Shown here: one piece after another, positions 22,892 to 34,622 of the stretch | Layout of the letters: the number at the start of each line of letters is the position of its first letter | Position numbering within the stretch: position 1 is the first letter of the stretch | Assembly (NCBI GenBank): GCA_025093985.1 | Contig: JACAAK010000012.1 | Span: forward strand, 558,001 to 622,000 | DNA: 64,000 bases | Origin: Calvatia gigantea | Lineage: Eukaryota; Basidiomycota; Agaricomycetes; Agaricales; Lycoperdaceae | Reading direction: 5' to 3' | Program-made: the position numbers and the translations under genes | Notes under the pieces: generated by a model | Databases searched by the model: none | Seen by the model: the letters and a program-made list of their open reading frames with translations, nothing else | Told to the model about the DNA's origin: nothing

Positions 22892-25032
22892 ATGGACGTC
22901 GACCTCACCGACGAGCAGGTTGCCACCACCGCCCAACAGCAGTCCAAAAAGCCCATAATCGTGCCTGTTGACGAGGCGCATCCATTCGATCTCGAGAGCT
23001 ACATCGCGGGTTACACAGGCACGTTTCAGAGTGTTAAACTTGTGGGCTGCAAGTAACTTGACTTGTGTTTCTACGTCGATGCAGGGAGAACTGCCGTCGA
23101 TCGCCTCATTCATATTGTCAGACTATGTCCCACTGTTGCGCCTGATGCTTTCAACCTCGCTGTACAACATATCCATCAGTTGCGAGACCCGTCTCTTTAT
23201 CAGACTTTGATAACGGAGTATGAACACCTCGTCGAGAATCCAGCGGTGAAGGACTCGTATCATCTACCCAATCCCTTGGAGATCGCGCAGTTGGATACCA
23301 AGTGGGTGGATGAGGTCACGGCAAGGAATCAGTCAGACAAGGTCAAACTGGAGGTTGAGTTAAAGACATACACGAACAATATGATCAAGGAGAGTATCCG
23401 GGTGAGTCTTTTACGCGTTTTTGGAAGAACTGTCAGAATTGGCTGATGTGTTCGCTTTATATAAAGATGGCCCATAGAGACTTGGCCAACTTCTATCGCT
23501 CGATTGGCGAGTATCAACAATCCCTCCGGCATCACACAAAATCTCGCGAGTTCTGTGCCACGAGTCAGCACGTCTTAGATATGTGCCTCTCTGTCCTCGA
23601 AGTACGCTCGTAGCCTCCAATCGACCTTACCACTTGATATGACGGTAGCACACAGCTTCTCATAGAACAACGCAACTACTCGCACCTCTCCACCTATGTC
23701 TTCAAAGCAGAAGCGGCGCTCGACGCGACATCTGCAGCAACTTCCAACAACACCGGATCTGGTGGCGCATCATCGTCCACACCTACTTCTAATATCGGTC
23801 CTTCAGCTGCAAGTGGTGGTGGTGGCAATGCTAAAAAGAAACCACCCACTGACAGGGAGATCGTACAATCAAGACTAGAGCTTGCTTCGGCACTATCCCA
23901 CCTGGGGCAAGGGAATTATGAAAAAGCTGCTCAGTCATTCTTGAAAATTGGGCCTGCAAAAGAATTGGGTGACTGGATTGGAAAGGTTTAGTTTCTTTCG
24001 TTTATTGGATTTTATTCGGAAGGGTCTGACTACCGTTTATAGCTGGTTACGCAAAGTGATATTGCAATTTACGGAACTTTATGCGCTCTCGCCTCAATGC
24101 CCCGAGGTGTGGTCAAGGCTCAGCTTTTGGACAACGCAGTCTTTGGCGTGTACATCGAACAAGAGCCTTACGTTCGTGAACTCTTGGAAGCATACATAAA
24201 CAGCAACTTCAAAACAGCTTTGGAACTCCTATCGAGGTACTCCGTAGGTCAAATTTCCCCTCGCTATCTCAACCCTAGGTTGATGTGGGGTATAGACGCG
24301 TCATTATATCGATATCCACCTTTCAGCGCATGTCTACGACCTCACAAACCTGATCAAGAACAGCGCGGTGGTGCTGTATTTCAAACCTTTCGCGTCAATC
24401 AAGGTACGTTCTCCATCGTACCTGTCACTTACCAATAATCCCAAGAGAAATCATATAGCTGGACCGCATGAGCGAAGCCTTTGGGTGGACAGTCGATGTG
24501 GTTGAGCAACACGTCGTCAACCTTATCCAGTCAGGCGAAATTCAAGGAAGGGTAGATAGTCAGAACAAGGTTCGTCTGATTCTCCTCCAAAGTGACCAAA
24601 TACACTTTCTCCCCATCTAAAATGTGTTGCCTGCTATGGCTATTCCAGATCCTTTACGCGAAGAAAACGGACTACCGCGCAGATCTGTTCTCTCGGACTA
24701 TCCAGGCCGGAAACGATATTCTCTCAGCTAACCGGAAGGTGCTGCTACGGATGAGACTGTGAGTGCCCAAGTTCCTGTGCTATTTGCCAATCTTCCCCCT
24801 CTTTCCCACCTCTCTCCTATAATTACCTGCTACCTTTCCCGGACTTTTTCTTCCTGTAGCTCATCTTGCGGTTTTCGTCTCTTCCTTCTTCTCTTCCTCC
24901 GTACTTCCCCCCCAGCTGTCAGATGTACTGATGGATAAAAATTGACATAGCCAACAAGCGGACCTTATCGTGAAACCTCCCAAGGGGCATCCGCAGCAGT
25001 ACGGGATGGCGCCGGACTATTACCCTGAGTAG
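22892..25032 (+). CDS. CSN1: COP9 signalosome complex subunit 1
   Basis: Nine exons join to 506 aa: 22892..23018, 23085..23401, 23467..23601, 23656..23985, 24043..24243, 24296..24403, 24459..24569, 24649..24758 and 24951..25032. The N-terminal part carries [17 protein letters not shown]. An RPN7-type helical repeat region follows ([19 protein letters not shown]). The PCI winged helix is near [19 protein letters not shown], ending [16 protein letters not shown]1 is a scaffold of the complex that removes NEDD8 from cullins and so cycles SCF ligases. Intron 1 is best read as GC..AG (G|GCACGT). Intron 8 is 192 nt against 49-66 nt for the others and holds the left breakpoint of the 6 kb duplication. 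A Ser/Gly/Thr-rich insert sits around residues 205-245. Confidence 0.93.
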
Positions 25033-27587
25033 ATGAACATCTGTTGAGGTGGCGGCGGCTGTATTATTGTTGGTGAGGCCCAAAAATTTCAGACGTCCTG
25101 TAATATTAGTGTTATGATTGTCCATTCCGAGGTGATTTTGCACGCAACCTCTCATATTCATGGCTATCATTCCTGGTCACCTCACCCCTCCCGAATCTAG
25201 ATTACGGGTGACTTCGCTGATGCGAATGATGACCCCTCTCTCATCAAATTTATCGGTCGGCCAATACCCCAATGATACCGTCAATATTCTCTAGTCAAGG
25301 ATCTAGTACATTCTGTGCCGGAATGCCAAAATGAGCTACGCTTACATTATTACTATTTCGTTCTTATCGCGCCCCAAATGTTCGCTACTCCCATCAACCA
25401 ATCTTTACTCGCTTTCGTGCTTAAGTTAGGCCCCTATTTCACAGCGCATCCCATGATTCTGACACCAACAAGTCAATCCCACGGCCGCTTGGAATGCTCA
25501 TCAGCCATCATTGTAACTCGTAATCACATCCAGTGAGACATCAGGCGGCCTACATGACTGAAATAGTGGTCGATGTGCGGGTATATAACGCATTGCATCC
25601 GAATCGGAACCCACCCTTTGAAAACAATGTTTTGCAATCGCATCCTCCAAATCATCCTCTTCGCCAGTGTGCTCGGGGAGTTCACTTGCGCCGCTCCTAC
25701 AAGGGGCCAGTATGATAGCGGCCCTGGGTTGACCAAGGACGGTAGGCTCCTAACGCACCCTCATTGGGGTCAAACTTAATCGCGGAGTAGGTACACTCCG
25801 AGCTCGGGCGCAAGCCAACCCCCACCCGCACGCGATATACTGGAAATAGTATTGACAACCGGGGTACAGCACGCTTTATAACGGTGTGGCAAACAATTCT
25901 GATGTGCGAAATTTGATAGACTGGGTGGTAGTTCTTATACCTGGCCATTGGAATTGAACTTCAAATGAGCACTGCCCGAGAATTATGCTGGCAGAATTAC
26001 GATCGACTCTCAAAGCTCAGCCTATTCCGTACAAACGACGGCACCATAATCCACCAAATCACGGTGAATAGATACGGTGCCGTAAAGCTGATATGAATGA
26101 ATCAACATGATATATGCTGAAAATACACTTTGAAGCCCAAGTGTTGACCGTGCTGCTTTGTATGATGTTGACCACAAGCCACTCCGGCCGTTGTAGGTAC
26201 ACGCTTTCCCCCATTTTCGTCGTCCACAATATAATTAGGCTTCCTAGGTGGCCTGCCCCGAGGCTCAGGCGCCCGACAGGATACTTATTTCTGGTGAAAC
26301 AGCCAAAGCAATGAAAGTACCTCAAAGCGACCCGCACACACCGACATCTATTTCTCTAGAAAATTAGGTCCCACGTACGTGTAGATAACCCGTACCGAGG
26401 TCAGTCATCCCCAAATCTCATGCAACACCGGCATACTTGTCCGAGCAGTTCGTGATCACAATTGCGGAGCCCATCATTGAGGTTGGCCTTAAAATCTGAA
26501 CTCGAAATATCCATCAGGATTTGATGGATCGCCGGACGGCATAAGCTGCTCCCCGCAGTAGTTTGAGCTCGTCTTGAGAGCGATTTCGTCACGCAAAGTA
26601 GTAAGGCTACTTGAACGGTCCGATGATCTTTCATACCCGTTCGCGTTGCGCCATTCCCAACCCGAGGAATGTTCAGGAAAGTGAGAGGTTACGGTTCTAC
26701 ATCATGCCGATGGGTCGACGTTACAAATTATGTATGTCATACTGGGATCGTATCCGTCTCAAAGAGCGCGGGTTTCGCCATATCGAAGAGTATTCTTTTA
26801 GTGCTAACTATGTTTTTTGATGTGGCCGCAGTCACGGTGGATCGTGAGCGCGGTGTCTAAGTAGGAACACCTGGGCAATACGCTGTGCCAACAGGTTCGG
26901 GTTACCCACATTATATTGAAAGGTCTATCCGTTACAGAAAGTATGGTCCCTAACATGACATACCCTGCAATCCCACAACCAACAAAACCGGCAAATGTAC
27001 ATGTGCACACCTGAGACTCCCAATCAGGATCTGTTGCCAGTCCAAAAGGGTACCAAAGTTTCTATTTAGGGTTTTGAATCGTGGTAGAGATTAGTATACT
27101 AGACACATTTTATGGAGAGATTGAACCGATACGATAATCGTGGTACATAACAGATCCAGAGACCTGATTTAATAAAGGTCACAGATTACAAATTGATATT
27201 GTTTTTAAGATCTGGGACCCTTATTGTTTTTGGATTTGTGTCTCCGAACCTGTGAGGTGCCCCGATTATTGTTAACAACTCTATTTCTGTGATAAAATAT
27301 GTCTAGTATATCAATTTATTTCACAACTTAAAATCTCAACCTTGGTAACCCTGCATTGACTCCCAATCCCGATTAATTTCAGGAGTGTTGCACCACGCTC
27401 CTGGCGCAGTGCCATACCAGAGGGTGATTCAAAGAGCAAGCCATGTAAGAAGCTGCGGCACTTATAAACTAAAGATCTAGAATACCGAATTGGGCCTCCA
27501 AAGAGCCGAATTGCCCCGCAGGACAGAAACTATTAGGATAATACCCGACTACAAAGAACGGAACCATCGAAGGCCCTATGCCCTCTC
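25033..27587. other. Non-coding part of duplication copy A
   Basis: About 2.5 kb that matches 31097-33372 in copy B with many small changes. One short ORF with a signal-peptide-like start is listed separately. No other gene is supported. Confidence 0.5.
25627..25779 (+). CDS. Possible small secreted protein ORF (weak)
   Basis: The ATG opens a 50-residue frame beginning MFCNRILQIILFASVLG, then AAPTRG. This has the shape of a signal peptide with a possible cleavage before APT. In copy B the same stretch (31778-31852) begins MYCSRILQIILFAGVLE but loses the frame after 24 residues through a missing base. No second exon could be fixed. The hydrophobic start could be chance, so this is a candidate only. 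Confidence 0.25.
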   Translation: MFCNRILQIILFASVLGEFTCAAPTRGQYDSGPGLTKDGRLLTHPHWGQT

Positions 27588-28828
27588 TCAAACAACCAAA
27601 TCTGGTTTCTCTTTCCTCCCTTGGTTGAGGGAACCCGACTCGTTGAGGCTCTCGTTGAACATAGTTCTCGATGTCGACTTGGTGACAGTGATGCTAGCTG
27701 CGACAAACTCACTGCTGCCAGTGTAAGCTGTTGAGTAGTCTCTTGCAGTACCAAGTGAGATGCGGGCCGTGATGACCGTGGGCGCGATACCCTAATCATT
27801 TGAGATTAGCCATGTGGATCCCCCGGGTTTGATATCACTTACAGTGATGCCTATTAGTAGCGCTTGGGGATAACCATCACTGAAGTCGTCCCGGACGAGA
27901 AGCGGCAGGTAAACAATAAGGGCCACACTGTATAATGCCGCAGACTCCACGACCACTTCTAATATTTTCCTATAGGGGCCGATTAGGCTAAAGCCGGTCT
28001 CTTTTGAGACAGCAAGAATTCGATAGATGATTGAGACAGTGGAAATGGCGGTACTGCAAAGAGAAAGGATGAAATAGATCATGCCGAACTTGGCAAACTT
28101 GTTGAAGTGAGAGCTGGCGAGTCCACTGTTTGGATCGATTTGGAATATGACCGCCATGACGCAGAACGCTGGGTTATGGTAAGTAAATTCGCAAAACTTT
28201 GATTTCTGTAAGACAGTACCTGTTCCGGCGAGCACTAGCAAAAATGGCACAATGGCGATCTTCCAGTTGCGACCCCAAACCATCCAACACCTCCAAACCT
28301 ACCCATTATCAGGTGCAGGCCCTCCTCGAAGTTTAGAATCACTCACGGTGACGTAGTCCGCGATAAGTGTCATCAAAGAAAATGAAATCGCTGAGAGTCC
28401 ATTACACCAATGTGGTTGGGTCAGGAAGGCCTTCAGGATAGAATCGGCAGTGTCTCCATGAACAACAAAGGCGTGTCGGGTCACGGTCCAGCGGATGGAT
28501 AAATGGATCATTGCCAGGATGTAGAGTGGAACGATGACCAAATAAGTCGACATTCCGCCAGGGCGGCGCTCAGCCCTTTTGTGGAATACTAAATCACACC
28601 GAGTTTTAGTTTGTGAGGTAGAACGGATTCATTACGCATACCTAACATGTACATAGTAAACCAGAAGATTGCTGTATATATACCTGGGTTTAAATTAACC
28701 GGAAGCTGGGCTTAAGCAAGTGTGTGGGTCAACTCACCAAAAACCAAGCTTTCCATGAGAGTCATGTTAAGAATGACATCCCTGGCCGCGAAGGAGAAGC
28801 TTTGAGGTAATTCTGGTGAATCAGACAT
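27588..28828 (-). CDS. Orphan 7TM membrane protein, paralogue 2 (copy A)
   Basis: Six exons: 28828..28738, 28683..28642, 28588..28347, 28298..28220, 28168..27843 and 27791..27588, giving 327 aa. Predicted spans lie at about residues 27-45, 58-76, 107-125, 138-160, 180-201, 221-243 and 252-274. TWRCW-like VWRCW closes TM3, DDFSDGYPQ precedes TM7, and a Ser/Thr/Asn-rich tail follows. It has no signal peptide and no known domain. All splice sites and phases match copy B, so both duplicates look functional. Exon 6 ends in a TGA. The function is unknown; the family is expanded in Agaricomycetes. A 7TM receptor or a transporter-like sensor are both possible. Confidence 0.85.
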
Positions 28829-30569
28829 AGAGGGCTTGAGGTAGGTGGGTCAGATATTAAGAAGGGGGACGCTCGACCAGGTCAAGGGATATTGACCTTT
28901 GCCTCGCTATTCATATGGCCGGGCATAGCGCTCTCCTTTGGAGAAAGGGTCTTACTTTAGCAGCAGATGCACCCAGCAATCTATTGATAAACACATATGG
29001 TAACCGGATGACAGGCCTACTTATAGCCTTAATCACCTTCTGTTCGGTCTTCTACGATGCTGTGGTATTCCTGGAATGACCAACTGTTCGGTGCATTCTC
29101 ACGTGTGAGGTTGACGTTAACGTTGGGTATACAATACACCCCCAGCCAAGAAGCTTTCGCTGCCGGGTGACGCGATTATTGGCCAGTAAAGTCAGACTTA
29201 ATTATCCCTTTCACGTATGGGTCCCGAGTGTCATGGTCAAACGAAAGGTCTCTCAGAATTATTACAAGTTTTGAAGTGATCCACAACAACAAAGGTCAAA
29301 GATTATCGATTATCACCGAGAAAAATAGGATCTGGTCGCCCATCCATTGATTAATATCAATTGATATCAATTGTTGCTCCGCAGATGCGCCCAATGTCGT
29401 TCTAGCCAATGGAGTCTTGAAAAGATATATATATACCATGGGGAGAACATGCCGTTGCTCCGTAAACCCGAGCTACTTCATTCATTATACACCTTGACCA
29501 TCGATCCCCCCGGTATGCCTACTAACGGTGGGCGCAGGTTCTGCGGTTTCGTCTAAAAAACTAGGTTTAATATATGTGCATATCCTTCACATCTTCTCAT
29601 CGGGCGTACAAGGCAAACTCGATGAGTATTTGAAGAGGCATCCAGTTACCTGAGTTGTAGTTCCAGGTATGGCTTGGCTCAACAGGTGGAGCAGGCATCT
29701 AAATTAGATAAAACAATACCTGCCAAACACCAGTTGTATAAATTTCACTCACTTGCTCATGATCATCACATAAGATAGATCGAAGCATATTTGATTAAGT
29801 ATGAATATACAAATCCCCATCATCAAGTGCAACAAGACATAGGCTACAACGACAGTCAGGACATTCAAGAGGAGGCGCAATGGGCATGATGATATGGTGG
29901 CCCAGGAGGGTCCGAGCGGAATGATACATCCATAGCAGGGCTGAGGGAAACGTCGATGCAGTGGGAGGGCAGCAGGAAGGGCATAACCTGAACATGGGAC
30001 AGCATGCAAATTATAGCTACAACAGGGGGGGTGCGTTAGTTCAGGAAACACAAAGATGGCAGCCTATTGAGGACACACACATCAGCAAGATCACCCCCAC
30101 CCCCCGTTCAAGCCGGTGATCCAGTGATAATTGTTCATCATCCGTCGACTACCGCTATCGCTCACACCATGGTGGCGGTGAAAGTTGCAGCGACCGCAGT
30201 GGGGCCTGGAATCTGGGCGAGGAGTAGGGTGGTGGCGCATGGTCCCGCCCCTCGTAACCACTGATGGCCTAAAGTCAAATGTGAGTGCATATATTTGCAA
30301 AATAGACCCACTCACCATGTTCCCTTTGCAGATTTCAGTACGGATGTCCTAGGATATCTATCGAGCAGTCGTACGGTATGGAGCAAGGTGACTATATGCT
30401 CGTTGTTAGTCAGAATCTCTTGAGTAAATTAAGCATACAAGTTTTAGAGAACCTTCAAAAGCTCGGCGGCATGTTCTACAGGTGCGCATAGGCGTGGGGA
30501 AGAGGGGCCCCGGACGATGGAGATGACACGGTGGTGGAAGGAGATAAAGAGCGTGTTTGATGCGAGGAA
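28829..30569. other. Upstream of 7TM copy A, no clear gene
   Basis: About 1.7 kb. The part to about 29545 matches copy B. From 29640 to 30320 the minus strand has Pro/His/Cys-rich reading stretches (for example 29749-30051 and 30091-30318) that may be relics of a gene, but I could not join them. Confidence 0.4.
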
Positions 30570-30945
30570 TCATGCGATCTTATCTTCACCTGACGCCGTC
30601 CCGCAGAGTTTGGACCACCATGTAGTGAATGTCTTGAGTGTGAGGGCGCCTGAGACGCTTGGGAATGGTGCATGTCTACCAGGATGTGGTAGACCTGGCA
30701 ACGAAGGGACTATAGGGGCCAATTCAGCAACGTCCACGGTGAAGTGCATTAAAGAGTACCAACTTTTCAATCGAATGGAAGTTTGCGCATGCTCTAGCTT
30801 GACACGAAACTTCGGCTTCCAACTCTCTTCCCTTCTCTTGCCACTCCTGACAACAACCTCCCCTGCAAAGGCACCAACATCGAACCCCCCATGACTCCAA
30901 CTCGCTGCCATAAACTTCTCTAATGCTGTTGCATTCTTCGTCTTT
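30570..30945 (-). pseudogene. Truncated Tag1/DUF3712-like gene fragment at duplication junction
   Basis: The minus strand reads FMAASWSHGGFDVGAFAGEV and on to FPSVSGALTLKTF, nearly the same as the middle of the Tag1-like gene at 37390-37690. The 5' side stops abruptly near 30945, where the sequence continues as CSN1 intron 8 sequence. The 3' side leaves the match near 30610 and reads unrelated residues. So it holds only about 100 codons, without start, membrane segment or C-terminal domains. It is a duplication by-product and not expected to encode a working protein. Confidence 0.8.
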
Positions 30946-31016
30946 TCCTTCCTTTGTTTCTAACTGTTTCTTCCCCTGCGACTATTTGAGGTACTGATGG
31001 ATAAGAATTGGCATAG

Positions 31017-31096
31017 CCAACAAGAGAACCCCATTGTGAAACCTCAAGGGGCATCCGTGGTAGTATGGAATGGCGCCGGATTATTACCCTGAGTAG
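31017..31096 (+). pseudogene. Orphan duplicate of CSN1 exon 9
   Basis: An 80-nt copy of the 82-nt terminal exon of CSN1, with the preceding acceptor GGCATAG retained. Two bases are missing after the AAACCT run, so the frame is lost before the end, although the final TACCCTGAGTAG string remains. With no upstream CSN1 exons it cannot make CSN1. Confidence 0.85.
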
Positions 31097-33372
31097 ATGA
31101 AATCTCCCTGCCGAGTCCGTAGAGATGGCTGTATTACTGTCGCTGATGAGGTTTAAAGATCTCAGACATCCTGTAATATTACTGTCATAATAGTTCATTC
31201 CGAAGTGGTTTTGCATACACCATCTCCTGTTCATGGATTCCATTCCTCGTCATCTCCCTGAGCCCGAACCCGGACCACGGATGGCTTCATCGATGCGGCT
31301 TGAAAATCTTTGTGATTACGTTTGAGAAAGTCCGAATGAAGCCGCTTCCCCTATCTTTATTGAGTGCTGGTCATTATCTCTAATGACACCGCCAAGATTC
31401 TCTAGCAAAGAATCTAGTGCACTCTGTGTCAGAGCGAGTTACGTTTTTATTGGTAATCACTTTTACGTTCCTATCGTGTCCTCAATATTCAATATTCAAT
31501 GTTCGCCGTTTCCATCAATCGATCTTTACTCGCTTTCACGTTTAAGTTTGTCCCCTATTTCACAGCCCGCGTGCCATGAATCTGACACCAACGAGTCAAT
31601 GTCATGGCTGCTTAGAATATTCATCCTGATGACAGACTAGGTACTCATTGACTATCATTGGAACTGGTAATCCAATCCAGCGAGACATCCAGTGGCCTCC
31701 TACATGACAGAAATAGTGGTCAAGGTGCGGATATGGAGCACGTTGTATCTGGGCCAGAACTTATCCCTTCGAAAGCAATGTATTGCAGTCGCATCCTCCA
31801 AATCATCCTCTTCGCTGGTGTGCTCGAGAGTTCACTTGCGCCGCTCCCATAAGGCCCCAGTATAATGGCAGTCCTGTATTGACCAACGACGGTGCATTAC
31901 CAACCCGTCCTCGCCAAGTTTCCAACTTAACTGCGTAACAGGTAAACTCCGAATCGGGCGCAAGTCACCGCCGGCCCGCACGCGATATACTGGAAATAGT
32001 ATTGACAACTAGGGTATGGCATACTTTGCGACGGTGTGGGAGACGGTCCTGATGTACGAAGTTTATAGACCGAGTGGTGGTTCTTACATCTGGCCTTCGA
32101 ATTTGAAATTCAAATGCGCATTGCTTCGGCGATGATTATGCAGAATTACGGTCGACTCTCAACTTAAGACACAGCCTATTTGGCACCAAAAAAAGCACCA
32201 CAATCAACCAATTCACCATGAATAAGTTCCCGTGTCCGTCAAGCTGATATCAATGAATCAATATGACATACGCAAGAATGCACTTTGAGGCCAAAGTATC
32301 GAACGTGCTGTTTTGCATGATGTTTAACACAAGCCACTTCGAATGACTGTTATGTAATTACACGGTTTTCCCCATTTTCGCTGTCCGCAATATCATCGAG
32401 CCCCTTGGTGGCCAACCTCGAGCTTCAAGCGCCAAATCGGGTACTCATTCCTGAAGGTGAAACAAACAAAACCAGTGAAAGTACCTCAGAGCGACCTGCA
32501 CCCACTGAATTTCCACATGCATCTCTTCCAAAGGTTAGATTTCATGTGAGTGTAGGCAACATTGTGCTGAGAGGAGACACCCTCGTTGTTCCTAAATCTC
32601 ATGTAATACTGACATACTTGTCCGAGCAGCTCATGATCAGGATTGTGGAGTTCAATATCGTTATTGGCCCTAAAATCTGAACCCGAATATCCATCAGGAT
32701 TTAATAGATCGCCGGACGGCATAAGCTACTCCCTGCAATAGTTTGAGCTTGCCTTTGGAGTGACTTCATCAGGCAAAGCAGTAAGGCCACTTGCAGGCCC
32801 ACAACAGTCCTTCGTACCCGTTCAGGTTGTACCACTGCCAGCCTAAGGAACTCATCAAGAAAGTTGAGGGGTCAGGGGCTACACCACTGCCGATGAGTCG
32901 ACGTTATATGTGTCATATTGATTCGTATCAACCTCAAGGAGCGTGATTTCCACCGTTATCGAAGAGTACAAAATTTTAATGTGGCCGAATCAGTGCCAAG
33001 TCGTTAGCACGGTGTCTACCGAGCCGACAAGTCCGGGTTTACCTACATGATATTGAAAGGTCCATTCATTCCAAAAAGTATATTCCCCAACACATGACAT
33101 TGTTTACACTTTTGTAACTGACAGACCTTCAAATGTACATGCGTTGCATCATGCTGCTTGCGCAATGCCATTATAAGAGGTGTGATCCGATAGAGCAAGC
33201 CATTCAAGAAGCTGCGGTTTCTATAAACCAAAGATCTAGGATACCAAACTAAGCCTCCCAAGACCCGAATCGCCCAACAGGCCAGAAACTATTTGGAAAT
33301 ACCCGACTATAAAGGACAAGATCATCAGTGATTCTATGCCCTCACGTACAAATGCACCACGTGCTCCGAGTT
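31097..33372. other. Non-coding part of duplication copy B
   Basis: About 2.3 kb homologous to 25033-27587. The small secreted-like ORF of copy A is frameshifted here (31778-31852). No gene is supported. Confidence 0.5.
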
Positions 33373-34622
33373 TTATACCTCCAAATCTGATTTCTCCTTC
33401 CCCCCCAGGTTGAGGGAACCTGACTCATTGAGGCTCTCGTTGAACATAGTTCCCGATGCCGACTTGGTGGCAGTGATAGTAGCGACAACAAATTTGCTTC
33501 CGTCAGTGTGAGCCGTGGAGTAGTCTCTAGCAACACCAAGTGAGATGCGGGCCGTGATGACCGTGGGCGCAATACCCTTATCATTTGAGATTAGCCATGT
33601 GGATCCCCCGGGTTTGATACAACTTACGGTGATGCCTATTAGTAGCGCTTGGGGATAACCATCACTGAAGTCGTCCCGGACGAGGAGCGGCAGGTAAACA
33701 ATAAGGGCTACACTGTATAGTGCTGCAGACTCCACGATTACTTCCAGTATTTTCCTATAGGGGCCGATTAGGTTAAAGCCGTTCTCCTTTGAAACAGCGA
33801 GAATCCGATAGGTGATTGAGATAGTGGAAATGGCGGTACTGCATAGGGAAAGGATGAAGTAGATCATGCTGAACTTGGCAAACTTGTTGAAGTGAGAGCT
33901 GGCGAGATTACTATTCGGATCGATTTGGAATATGACCGCCATGATGCAGAACGCTGGGTTATGTTGAGTAAGTTCGCAAAAAGGTAGACCTCTGTAAGAA
34001 AGTACCTGTTCCGGCGAGTACCAGCAAAAACGGCACACTGGCGACCTTCCAGTTGCGACCCCAAACCACCCAACACCTCCAAACCTACAAATTATCAGGT
34101 GCAGGCCCTCCTCGAAGTTTAGAATCACTCACGGTGACGTAGTCCGCGATAAGTGTCATCAAAGAAAATGAAATCACGGAGAGTCCATTACACCAATGTG
34201 GTTGGGTCAGGAAGGCTTCCAGGATAGAATCGGCAGTGTCTCCATGAACAACAAAGGCGCGTCGGGTCACGGTCCAGCGAATCGATAAATGGATCATCGC
34301 CAGAATGTAGAGTGGAACGATAATTAAATAAGTTGACGTTCCGCGAGGACTGCGCCCAGCCCGTTTGTGGAATACTATGCCATACGGAAGTTCGGTTTGC
34401 AAGGTTGGACAGATTCGCTATGCATACCTAACATGTACATCGTGAACCAAAAGATCGCTGTATATATACCTGAATTTGAATAGAGTCCGTTAACCTGGAA
34501 CAGGATTAAGTAGGTGTCCGGTCTAACCCACCAAACCCCAGGCTCTCTATGAGAGTCATGTTCAGGATGACGTCTCTAGCCGCGAAGGAAAAGCTTTGAG
34601 GCAATACTGGTGAATTGGACAT
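33373..34622 (-). CDS. Orphan 7TM membrane protein, paralogue 3 (copy B)
   Basis: Six exons: 34622..34532, 34469..34428, 34374..34133, 34084..34006, 33953..33628 and 33576..33373, giving 327 aa, the same length as copy A. Exon lengths are identical to copy A. By eye, differences are scattered substitutions, many at the cytosolic ends, while TM3, TM6 and the RDDFSDGYPQALLIGIT stretch are unchanged. Keeping the frame through six exons suggests selection after duplication. Exon 1 uses donor GTGGGT and exon 6 acceptor AAG. No function is known. Confidence 0.85.

Larger units (their letters stand above)
24870..30945. repeat. Tandem segmental duplication, copy A
   Basis: Copy A runs from inside CSN1 intron 8 to a truncated Tag1-like fragment. 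Matching markers in copy B lie at regular offsets: CSN1 exon 9 (24951 vs 31017), the 7TM start (28828 vs 34622) and the Tag1-like MAASW motif (30911 vs 37662). Non-coding stretches between also match, for example at 25550-25700 and 29380-29540. Copy A has extra sequence near 27010-27480 and lacks about 1.1 kb of the Tag1-like 3' part. Confidence 0.85.

Noticed and set aside
29749..30318. Pro/His/Cys-rich gene on the minus strand
   Set aside because: Suggestive stretches exist, but stops and frame changes prevent a supported model.
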